From Desulfovibrio desulfuricans (lineage in GTDB: Bacteria > Desulfobacterota > Desulfovibrionia > Desulfovibrionales > Desulfovibrionaceae), in contig QKDT01000168.1 in the NCBI GenBank assembly GCA_003251995.1, positions 1-7,722 of the forward strand: a DNA stretch of 7,722 nt. The letters run 5' to 3'. This document shows, piece by piece, positions 1-5,734 of this stretch. The position numbers and the translations under genes were made by a program. The notes beneath the pieces are model-generated. The model saw only the letters and a program-made list of their open reading frames with translations, was not told where the DNA came from and searched no databases. The first letter of the stretch is position 1; the number at the start of each line of letters is the position of its first letter.

Positions 1-868
1 AGCCGTGAACTACAGCTTTGTGGGCCATAAAGACATGGATCACCTTTCCATGCCGCGTGAAGGCCGCATTTCGATCATGAACCCGCTTTCGGCGGAGCAG
101 GACGCCCTGCGTACCGCCCTGGCTCCCGGTCTGCTGTACGACCTGCGCAACAACCTGGCTCAGGGCGCGCAGGGGCTGCGGCTGTTTGAACTTGCCAATA
201 TTTTTGAAGCCGATACCAACTCAGAAACCACCGCTCGCGAAACGGGCATGCTGGGCGTGCTGCTGTATGGCGCGCGCTACGACACTGCCTGGCCTCAGGT
301 AGAGGGCGACATGGATTATGCCGACCTCAAGGGCGTGGTGGAAAATCTGCTGCACTATCTGCATCTTGAGGCCCCCACGTATGAGCTTGCTCAGGAGCAT
401 GCCTTCTTGCTGCCGTGCGTAAACGTGTTTGTTCAGGGCCGCGCCGTGGGCATTATGGGCCGGATTAAGCCCGTCATGGCTGACGAATATCACGCGCGCA
501 AGGATGTGTGGCTGGCAGAAATGAATCTTGAAATTCTGCGTGAGCTGCACGACGCCGCTATAGTGCGCTTTGCGCCCCTGCCGGTGTATCCGCCTGTGCG
601 GCGCGATATTACCGTTACCGCCGGGCCGGGCCTCAAGGTAGCCGACGTTGCGGCCCATGTGCTGGGCCTCAAACTGCCCCTGCTGGAAGACGTAGCCCTG
701 GTTGACTACTTTGAACCCAAGACGGAGCAGGGCGAAGACCCGGTGCGCAACCTTACCTTCAGGCTTACCTTCCGCCATGCGGAGCGTACCCTCAAGGATA
801 CGGAAGTGGACAAAGAGCGGGAGAAGGTGGCACAGTCGCTGGTAAGCGCTCTGGGCGTTAAGATTTAA
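1..868 (+). CDS. pheT: Phenylalanyl-tRNA synthetase beta subunit, C-terminal part (5' truncated by window edge)
   Basis: This is the end of the beta chain of the cytoplasmic alpha2-beta2 enzyme that charges tRNA-Phe with phenylalanine. The reading frame is open from position 2 and stops with TAA at 866-868, giving 288 residues of a protein normally about 800 long. The GTG at position 5 is an internal Val codon, not a start. The first ~70 visible residues carry the synthetase-core pattern around LRTALAPGLLYDLRNNL and LRLFELANIFE. A middle stretch (about residues 80-185) includes GRAVGIMGRIKP. The last ~98 residues, from PLPVYPPVRRDITV onward, are the anticodon-binding FDX-ACB domain, with the expected FRLTFRHAERTL and the Asp/Glu-rich end. 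The frame is intact. A hairpin follows nine bases after the stop, and then a merR-type gene. pheS would be expected just upstream, outside the window. Confidence 0.95.
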   Translation, partial: AVNYSFVGHKDMDHLSMPREGRISIMNPLSAEQDALRTALAPGLLYDLRNNLAQGAQGLRLFELANIFEADTNSETTARETGMLGVLLYGARYDTAWPQVEGDMDYADLKGVVENLLHYLHLEAPTYELAQEHAFLLPCVNVFVQGRAVGIMGRIKPVMADEYHARKDVWLAEMNLEILRELHDAAIVRFAPLPVYPPVRRDITVTAGPGLKVADVAAHVLGLKLPLLEDVALVDYFEPKTEQGEDPVRNLTFRLTFRHAERTLKDTEVDKEREKVAQSLVSALGVKI

Positions 869-876
869 TTTGGTGC

Positions 877-905
877 GCGCAGACCCGGATTTTTCGGGTC
901 TGCGC
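877..905 (+). other. Perfect 11-bp hairpin between pheT and merR (possible terminator or attenuator)
   Basis: The arms GCGCAGACCCG (877-887) and CGGGTCTGCGC (895-905) pair perfectly around the 7-nt loop GATTTTT. It lies nine bases after the pheT stop and 41 bases before the merR start. It has the stem strength of an intrinsic terminator, but the T-run is in the loop and the downstream bases (AATTCCGG) are not U-rich. It may be a weak or Rho-assisted terminator, an mRNA 3'-end stabiliser, or a partial read-through element that lowers merR expression relative to pheT. The structure is read directly from the sequence; the function is inferred. Confidence 0.6.
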
Positions 906-946
906 AATTCCGGCACATGTTCAGAGAGTGTCAGGAGGGGTATGCC

Positions 947-1300
947 ATGTCGGACCAAACGCCCGACAATACCTATCGCATTGGTGAGGTTGCAGAACTT
1001 CTCGACCTCAAAACCCATGTGCTGCGCTTCTGGGAAACGGAGTTTCCCCAGTTGGCGCCGCTGCGCACCGGCAAGGGGCAGCGCCTGTACACGGAAGAAA
1101 ACGTGGCCCTCTTGCGGCGTATCCAGCAATTGCTGCACGAGCAGGGTATGACCATTGAAGGCGCGCGCCGGGTGCTTTCGGGCAGCGCCGTTGTGGATGA
1201 AAGCCTGCCCGAACGTGTGGCGGCGGTGCCGGACCCTGATTTTATGCGCATGCTCCAGCGGGAGCTTACCTCGCTGCGCCGCCTGCTCAGCGAAAAATAG
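947..1300 (+). CDS. Small MerR-family transcriptional regulator
   Basis: This is a predicted DNA-binding protein of 117 residues. The N-terminal ~70 residues are a MerR winged helix-turn-helix: YRIGEVAELLDLKTHVLRFW is the recognition core, followed by an RLYTEENVALLRRIQQLL wing and helix. The C-terminus (about DFMRMLQRELTSLRRLLSEK) is a short amphipathic helix that could form the antiparallel dimer coiled coil. There is no effector-binding domain and no cysteine, so a thiol-coordinated metal sensor of the MerR/ZntR/CueR kind is unlikely. The ATG at 947 was chosen because AGGAGG (933-938) sits 8 nt upstream; the in-frame ATG at 917 lies before this site and has no good one of its own. Many Proteobacteria carry a similar small MerR gene after pheT-ihfA, but here ihfA is absent. 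Its target genes are unknown. Confidence 0.88.
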   Translation: MSDQTPDNTYRIGEVAELLDLKTHVLRFWETEFPQLAPLRTGKGQRLYTEENVALLRRIQQLLHEQGMTIEGARRVLSGSAVVDESLPERVAAVPDPDFMRMLQRELTSLRRLLSEK

Positions 1301-1364
1301 CTGAGGCACATGGGCGCGGCGTACCGCCGTGGTTTTGAGGATGCGTATTTTTAAGGCTGAACAT

Positions 1365-1432
1365 TGCGCGGGGGGCATGCACGCTGAGCTTTGCGCTGCC
1401 GCAAGGCTAACGTGCCCATTGGCTTGCGCGCA
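1365..1432 (+). ncRNA. Candidate structured RNA segment (leader or small RNA), unassigned
   Basis: By eye this stretch folds as nested stems. TGCGCG (1365-1370) pairs with CGCGCA (1427-1432). GGGCATG (1373-1379) pairs with CGTGCCC (1411-1417), with one G-U pair. Inside there is room for two short hairpins: CGC 1382-1384 with GCG 1393-1395, and GCC-GCAA-GGC at 1398-1407, which has a GNRA-type tetraloop. I do not recognise a known riboswitch or small-RNA family. In GC-rich DNA such pairings also arise by chance, so the call is tentative. It could be part of the leader of the rpe-tkt-pgk transcript or the 3' region of merR mRNA. Confidence 0.25.
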
Positions 1433-1498
1433 TTGCATATGAAAATGCCCTGACGGGCGGCAGCTATCTGCCAACACAACATATTTCAGGGAAGGGAC

Positions 1499-1538
1499 GC
1501 GGGGGAGGCGACCCTTTCTGTTGGTGACCCTCCCCCGC
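1499..1538 (+). other. Strong GC hairpin immediately upstream of rpe
   Basis: GCGGGGGAGG (1499-1508) pairs perfectly with CCTCCCCCGC (1529-1538). After a small internal loop, ACC (1511-1513) can pair with GGT (1523-1525), leaving CTTTCTGTT as the terminal loop. No U-tract follows on the + strand (AACTCGTT), so it is not a standard intrinsic terminator. It ends 26 bases before the rpe ATG, so it could block or order the ribosome landing area, stop upstream read-through with Rho, or be a dispersed repeat. The pairing is certain from the sequence; the role is open. Confidence 0.55.
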
Positions 1539-1564
1539 AAACTCGTTCACCCCCCGATATAATC

Positions 1565-2284
1565 ATGATCTTATCGCCCTCATTGCTGTCTGCCGATTTT
1601 GCCCGCCTGGCTGAAGAGCTTGCCGCTCTTGAGGCCGCCGGGGTTACCTGGCTGCATCTGGATGTGATGGACGGGGCTTTTGTACCCAACATCACCTTTG
1701 GTCCCCCGCTGATAAAGGCCCTACGGGCTGTCAGCGGGCTTTTTTTTGACGTACACCTCATGGTGAACGACCCGGCACGCTACATTGCTGATTTTTACAA
1801 GGCCGGGGCAGACATGCTGGTTATCCATGCCGAGGCCGACAGGCATCCGCAGCGCACGCTCACGGCAATCCGCGCCATGGGCTGCAAGGCGGGCCTTGCC
1901 CTCAACCCCGGCACAGATTTAAGTGCGGCCCGGTGGCTTGCGGCAGACATGGACATGCTGCTGCTTATGAGCGTGAACCCTGGTTTTTCAGGGCAGGCGT
2001 TTATTCCCGCCACGTTCGACAAAATCCGCGCCGCCCGGCAGATGCTTGACGCCAACGGCGGGGCTGAGGCGCTCATCCAGATAGACGGCGGCGTATGCCC
2101 CGAAAACACGGCCCAGCTTGTGGATGCCGGTGCGGAAGTTCTCGTGTCCGGCTCGGCCTTTTTTGGTCACAAACCATATGACAAACGGCTTGCCGCCTTT
2201 ATGGCCCCTTTGGCGGGCAAAACGCCCCGCCAAGCGGAAGATGCCCTGAGACGCCGCGCCGCCAACCATATCACGCAAAAATAG
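1565..2284 (+). CDS. rpe: Ribulose-phosphate 3-epimerase
   Basis: This cytosolic enzyme interconverts D-ribulose 5-phosphate and D-xylulose 5-phosphate in the pentose phosphate pathway. The 239-residue product is a TIM barrel opening with SPSLLSADFARL. The metal/catalytic set of the family is present: His31 and Asp33 in HLDVMDG, His64 in DVHLMV, and Asp174 in QIDGGV. The phosphate-binding MSVNPGFSGQAFIP loop (about 135-148) is also present. The length is slightly above the usual 215-225 because of a basic C-terminal tail (about PRQAEDALRRRAANHITQK). ATG 1565 fits the family N-terminus, and no other start is plausible. However, the preceding bases (CACCCCCCGATATAATC) contain no Shine-Dalgarno sequence, which is unusual beside its neighbours. 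tkt begins 11 nt after the TAG stop, so the two are almost certainly co-transcribed. Confidence 0.96.
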   Translation: MILSPSLLSADFARLAEELAALEAAGVTWLHLDVMDGAFVPNITFGPPLIKALRAVSGLFFDVHLMVNDPARYIADFYKAGADMLVIHAEADRHPQRTLTAIRAMGCKAGLALNPGTDLSAARWLAADMDMLLLMSVNPGFSGQAFIPATFDKIRAARQMLDANGGAEALIQIDGGVCPENTAQLVDAGAEVLVSGSAFFGHKPYDKRLAAFMAPLAGKTPRQAEDALRRRAANHITQK

Positions 2285-2295
2285 AGGAAAGAGTC

Positions 2296-4302
2296 ATGCC
2301 CACCCGCAGACAATGCGCCAATGCCATCCGCGCCCTTGCCATGGACGCCATTGAAAAAGCCCGTTCCGGTCACCCCGGCGCGCCTCTGGGTATGGCCGAC
2401 ATGGCCGAAGCCTTGTGGCGTCATGGTTTCAAGCACAACCCGGTCAACCCCCGCTGGTTTGACCGCGACCGTTTTGTGCTTTCCAACGGTCATGCCTCCA
2501 TGCTGCTCTACGCGCTGCTGCACCTCACGGGCTATGATCTGCCCATGGAAGAGCTGCGCAACTTCCGCCAGTGGGGCGCCAAGACCGCGGGCCACCCGGA
2601 ATATGAGCCAGATCTGGGCATTGAAATGACCACAGGCCCTCTGGGGCAGGGTATTTCTTCCGCCGTGGGTATGGCCCTTGCCGAAAGCATGCTTGCCGCC
2701 CGCTACAACACGCCTGAACACAAGGTTGTTGACCACCACACCTATGTGTTCACCGGCGACGGTTGCCTGATGGAAGGCGTCTCGCACGAGGCCTGCTCCC
2801 TTGCAGGCACTTGGGGCCTTGGCAAGCTCATCGCCCTCTATGACTCCAACGGTATTTCCATTGACGGCAAGATCGACGGCTGGTTCAACGAAGACGTGGC
2901 GGCGCGTTTCCGCGCGTACCACTGGCAGGTTATCGGCCCCATCAACGGGCATGACGCTTCCGCCCTGGATGCCGCCATTGCCGAGGCCAAGGCCGATCAC
3001 AGCCGCCCCAGCCTGATCATCTGCCGTACGCACATTGGCTTTGGTTCGCCCAAGGCCGATTCCTCGTCCTGCCACGGTTCGCCCCTGGGCGACGAGGGCA
3101 TCGCCGCAACCCGCGCAGCCCTTGGCTGGACAGAAGAACCCTTTACCGTGCCTCAGGATCTGTATGCCGCATGGGATGCGCGCGACGCGGGCAAGGCTGC
3201 CGAGGCCGCCTGGGAACACACTTTTGCCGCTTACGCCAAGGCCAATCCCGAGCTGGCTGCCGAATTCAGCCGCCGCATGCGCGGTGATCTGCCTCAGGAT
3301 TGGGCCGCCATTGCGCGCGGCATGATTGAAGAAGCCGTGAGCAAGGCTGAAACCACGGCAACGCGCGTGGCCTCCAAGAAAACGCTTGAATGCCTTGTGC
3401 CGCGCCTGCCCGAGCTTGTGGGCGGCTCTGCCGACCTTACCGGCTCTGTGGGTACACTGACCAGCTCGTCCGTACATATGGACGTGCAGACCCACCAGGG
3501 CAACTATGTTTCTTACGGCGTGCGCGAATTCGGCATGAGCGCCATCATGAACGGCTTTACCCTGCACGGCGGTTTTATTCCCTATGCCGGCACGTTCATG
3601 TCCTTTGCTGACCAGGCCAAAAATGCCCTGCGTCTTGCTGCCATCATGGGCATCCGCTCCATTTGGGTGCTGACGCACGACTCCATTGGCGTGGGCGAAG
3701 ACGGCCCCACGCATCAGCCTGTGGAGCAGCTTGGTATGCTGCGCCTTATGCCCAATTTCAACCTGTGGCGGCCCTGCGACACAGTGGAAACCGGCGTGGC
3801 ATGGCGTAGCGCCCTTGAAAGCATCCACACACCCACGGGGCTTTCGCTCTCCCGCCAGAACCTGCCCTTCTGTCAGCGCGATGCCGCGCAGGTGGAGGCC
3901 ATCGCCCGTGGCGGCTATGTGCTGCGCGACTGCGAAGGCACCCCCGAGATTATTCTTATCGCCACCGGTTCGGAAGTGGGGCTTGCCCTTGAAGCCGCTG
4001 ACCAACTGACCGCCGATGGTCGCAAGGCCCGCGTGGTTTCCATGCCCTGCGCCGAGATTTTTGACGCGCAGGATGCCGCCTACAAGGAAAGCGTGCTGCC
4101 CCATGGCGTGCGGGCCCGCATTGCCATTGAAGCCGCCGCTGCGGATTACTGGCGCAAGTATGTGGGCCTGGACGGCGCAGTGGTGGGCATGGAGCGCTTT
4201 GGCGCTTCCGCACCTGCCAAGGTGGTATTTGAGCGCCTGGGCTTTACCGTGGCGCACGTGCTGGAACTGGCGGAAGGCCTCTTTCGGCAGCTTGCGAAGT
4301 AA
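2296..4302 (+). CDS. tkt: Transketolase
   Basis: This thiamine-diphosphate enzyme moves two-carbon ketol units between sugar phosphates in the non-oxidative pentose phosphate pathway (xylulose-5-P with ribose-5-P or erythrose-4-P). The product has 668 residues, full length (E. coli TktA is about 663), and key residues fall at E. coli numbering. These are His26 (SGHPGAPLG), His66 (LSNGHAS), His100 (TAGHPE), the Mg/ThDP motif from Gly154-Asp155-Gly156 to Asn185 (YDSNG), the ThDP-activating Glu411 (GVREFGMS), and His473 (EDGPTHQPVEQ). Domain order is the usual PP domain (about 1-320), Pyr domain (about 350-525) and C-terminal domain. The start is ATG 2296, with AGAGGA (2285-2290 region) just upstream. 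It sits between rpe, which supplies its xylulose-5-P donor, and pgk. No frame damage is seen. Confidence 0.97.
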   Translation: MPTRRQCANAIRALAMDAIEKARSGHPGAPLGMADMAEALWRHGFKHNPVNPRWFDRDRFVLSNGHASMLLYALLHLTGYDLPMEELRNFRQWGAKTAGHPEYEPDLGIEMTTGPLGQGISSAVGMALAESMLAARYNTPEHKVVDHHTYVFTGDGCLMEGVSHEACSLAGTWGLGKLIALYDSNGISIDGKIDGWFNEDVAARFRAYHWQVIGPINGHDASALDAAIAEAKADHSRPSLIICRTHIGFGSPKADSSSCHGSPLGDEGIAATRAALGWTEEPFTVPQDLYAAWDARDAGKAAEAAWEHTFAAYAKANPELAAEFSRRMRGDLPQDWAAIARGMIEEAVSKAETTATRVASKKTLECLVPRLPELVGGSADLTGSVGTLTSSSVHMDVQTHQGNYVSYGVREFGMSAIMNGFTLHGGFIPYAGTFMSFADQAKNALRLAAIMGIRSIWVLTHDSIGVGEDGPTHQPVEQLGMLRLMPNFNLWRPCDTVETGVAWRSALESIHTPTGLSLSRQNLPFCQRDAAQVEAIARGGYVLRDCEGTPEIILIATGSEVGLALEAADQLTADGRKARVVSMPCAEIFDAQDAAYKESVLPHGVRARIAIEAAAADYWRKYVGLDGAVVGMERFGASAPAKVVFERLGFTVAHVLELAEGLFRQLAK

Positions 4303-4346
4303 CTGACAGACAGAACGAAGCAAATCCTCTTACAGGGAGAACGTAT

Positions 4347-5516
4347 ATGCCTATCAAAAAAATGCAGGACTTGGACCTGAATGGCAAAACCGTTGTGATC
4401 CGCGAAGATCTGAACGTCCCCATGAAGGACGGACAGATATCCAACGACAAGCGCATCCGCGCGTCCCTGCCCACCATCCGTGCAGCTCTTGAAAAGGGCG
4501 CGGGCGTGGTGCTGCTTTCGCATCTGGGTCGGCCCACCGAAGGGCAGTACGAAGAGCAGTTCTCCCTCAAGCCCGTGGCTGCCCGGCTTTCTGAGCTGTT
4601 GGACAAGCCTGTGGCCCTTGCTGCGACCCTGGATGAAGCCAAGGCCGCTCCCGGTGCTGTAACCCTGCTTGAAAACGTGCGTTTTCTTAAGGGTGAGAAA
4701 AAGAACGATGCCGCACTGGCTGCGCAGCTTGCCGCCCTGGGTGATGTGTATGTAATGGATGCCTTTGGGGCCGCACATCGTGCGCATGCCTCCACCGAGG
4801 GCGCTGTGCGCGTTGCCAAAGTCGCCTGCGCCGGGCCGCTGCTTCAGGCTGAGCTTGATGCCTTTGCCAAGGTTCTGGACGATCCCGCCCGTCCTCTGGC
4901 TGCCATTATCGGCGGTTCCAAGGTATCCACCAAGCTGGCCCTGCTGGAAAACCTGCTGGAAAAAGTGGATATACTCATTGTGGGCGGCGGTATTGCCAAT
5001 ACCTTTCTTGCGGCTGCCGGGTACATGGTCGGCAAATCGTTGTGCGAGGAAGATCTGGTGCCCGATGCCAAGCACATCATGGAACAGGCCAAGAACCTGA
5101 ACAGGGACATGCCCTTGCCCGTCGATGTTGTTACCGCTGAAGAACTGGCACCGGGGCAGGCTGTCACTGCCTGCGCAGTGGGCGATGTGCCCGCAAACCA
5201 GATGATTCTGGATATCGGGCGCGAAACCCTCGCGCAGTATAAAAAGCTGCTGTCCAAGGCTGCCACCGTGGTATGGAACGGCCCCGTAGGCGCGTTTGAA
5301 ACCGATCCCTTTGGTGCTGGCACCAAGGATCTGGCAAACTTTCTTGCCGACTCCAAGGCCTTTGTGGTTGTGGGCGGCGGTGATTCTGTAGCCGCGGTAG
5401 AGAAATACGGCCTGTCGGAAAAGATGGGTTATATCTCCACCGGCGGCGGTGCGTCGCTGGAACTGCTGGAGGGCAAGGTACTGCCTTCTGTGGCGGCGCT
5501 GGAGGACAGAGGCTAG
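4347..5516 (+). CDS. pgk: Phosphoglycerate kinase
   Basis: This cytosolic enzyme reversibly transfers phosphate between 1,3-bisphosphoglycerate and ADP, giving 3-phosphoglycerate and ATP. The 389-residue product is a normal, complete bacterial length. N-domain substrate residues are in REDLNVP (Asp21, Asn23), RIRASLPT (Arg36), SHLGRPTEG (His59, Arg62), LENVRF (Arg112) and DAFGAAHRAHAS. C-domain nucleotide elements are GGSKVSTKL (Lys192, Lys196), the WNGPVGAFE strand (310-318), GGGDS (343-347) and STGGGASLELLEGK. The sequence resembles the E. coli type closely. The start ATG 4347 has AGGGAGA (4334-4340) 6 nt upstream. The 44-nt gap after tkt has no obvious terminator, so it is probably the last gene of an rpe-tkt-pgk operon. 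Confidence 0.97.
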   Translation: MPIKKMQDLDLNGKTVVIREDLNVPMKDGQISNDKRIRASLPTIRAALEKGAGVVLLSHLGRPTEGQYEEQFSLKPVAARLSELLDKPVALAATLDEAKAAPGAVTLLENVRFLKGEKKNDAALAAQLAALGDVYVMDAFGAAHRAHASTEGAVRVAKVACAGPLLQAELDAFAKVLDDPARPLAAIIGGSKVSTKLALLENLLEKVDILIVGGGIANTFLAAAGYMVGKSLCEEDLVPDAKHIMEQAKNLNRDMPLPVDVVTAEELAPGQAVTACAVGDVPANQMILDIGRETLAQYKKLLSKAATVVWNGPVGAFETDPFGAGTKDLANFLADSKAFVVVGGGDSVAAVEKYGLSEKMGYISTGGGASLELLEGKVLPSVAALEDRG

Positions 5517-5699
5517 GGCCTGTTGGCACTATGGCTTTTTTCTCTGTCTGCGTCAGGAATCTTTTTTATTCAGGTCGAGTACCGAAGAGTACACGCCCTT
5601 TATAAAAAGAAATCCTTTCTTGGCGGAGAACAAAATTTCTCATAGTGTTCGCAAGCCTGGTTCATCCCGCCATACAATGGTGTAGTGTATGACTGATTC
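5517..5699 (+). other. pgk 3' region with successive inverted repeats; possible small RNA or long 3' UTR
   Basis: This region is more AT-rich than the flanking genes and has no convincing protein gene; a 24-codon frame from ATG 5531 has no ribosome binding site. Small perfect inverted repeats follow one another: AAGAAA-TCC-TTTCTT (5607-5621), GAGAA-CAAAAT-TTCTC (5626-5641) and CATACA/TGTATG (5671-5676 with 5686-5691), then the strong terminator. A six-base direct repeat GAGTAC occurs twice, ten bases apart (5577 and 5587). Near the pgk stop, TAG-G-GCC/GGC-A-CTA (5514-5531) plus TTTTTT (5536-5541) is a weak terminator candidate. A TATAAA at 5601-5606 has no matching -35. Confidence 0.35.
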
Positions 5700-5734
5700 A
5701 AGCCCCCGGATCTCAGGATTCGGGGGCTTTTTTT
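5700..5734 (+). terminator. Intrinsic terminator for the pgk transcript
   Basis: AGCCCCCG (5701-5708) pairs with CGGGGGCT (5721-5728). The stem continues inward as GATC/GATT with one G-U pair, closing on a TCAG tetraloop, and A5700-T5729 can extend it outward. A run of seven T (5728-5734) follows at once, giving a textbook Rho-independent terminator on the + strand. It lies about 185 nt after the pgk stop and abuts the end of the convergent lysR gene. The T-run runs directly into the lysR stop codon (5733-5735 on the - strand). Read from the - strand the stem lacks a U-tract, so it is a weaker terminator for lysR. Confidence 0.9.

Larger units (their letters stand above)
1301..1564. other. 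Intergenic region merR-rpe, no gene seen, several hairpins
   Basis: No tRNA, rRNA or convincing protein gene is visible in these 264 bases. No recognisable -35/-10 pair was found, so an rpe promoter cannot be placed here with confidence. Besides the two larger structures listed separately, two adjacent small perfect hairpins occur: GCCC-TGAC-GGGC (1447-1458) and GGCAG-CTAT-CTGCC (1459-1472). A purine-rich AGGGAAGGGA at 1488-1497 resembles a ribosome binding site but is not followed by a start codon at useful distance. The only tiny frame running into rpe is TTG/GTG (1521/1524) to TAA (1560-1562), about 12-13 codons. It ends two bases before the rpe ATG. Confidence 0.6.

Noticed and set aside
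1396..1406. The bases CTGCCGCAAGG recur near 5751-5761, a possible dispersed repeat
   Set aside because: The match is only about 12 bases, one copy lies inside the lysR coding region, and the flanks are unrelated. Chance in GC-rich DNA is the simpler explanation.
221..1540. Open reading frame of 439 codons on the - strand across pheT, merR and the gap
   Set aside because: It opposes two well-supported genes, crosses the gap with its hairpins, and shows no domain pattern. It is a shadow of biased codon use.
1301..1564. Possible tRNA or known riboswitch in the merR-rpe gap
   Set aside because: No T-loop (GTTCRANNC) or cloverleaf arms were found, and no TPP, cobalamin or similar core motif was recognised.
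2167..4323. Open reading frame of 718 codons on the - strand opposite tkt
   Set aside because: It lies antisense to a complete, motif-perfect transketolase. Its translation has the His/Gly/Ala-rich composition typical of GC-rich antisense frames, it has no family motif, and it overlaps neighbouring genes.
4146..5075. Open reading frame of 309 codons on the - strand opposite tkt/pgk
   Set aside because: It straddles the ends of two certain genes on the other strand, with no motif and no ribosome site recognised.
5531..5605. 24-codon frame starting MAFFSVCVRNLFYSG after pgk
   Set aside because: There is no Shine-Dalgarno before the ATG and no recognisable pattern, and it lies in an AT-rich non-coding stretch.
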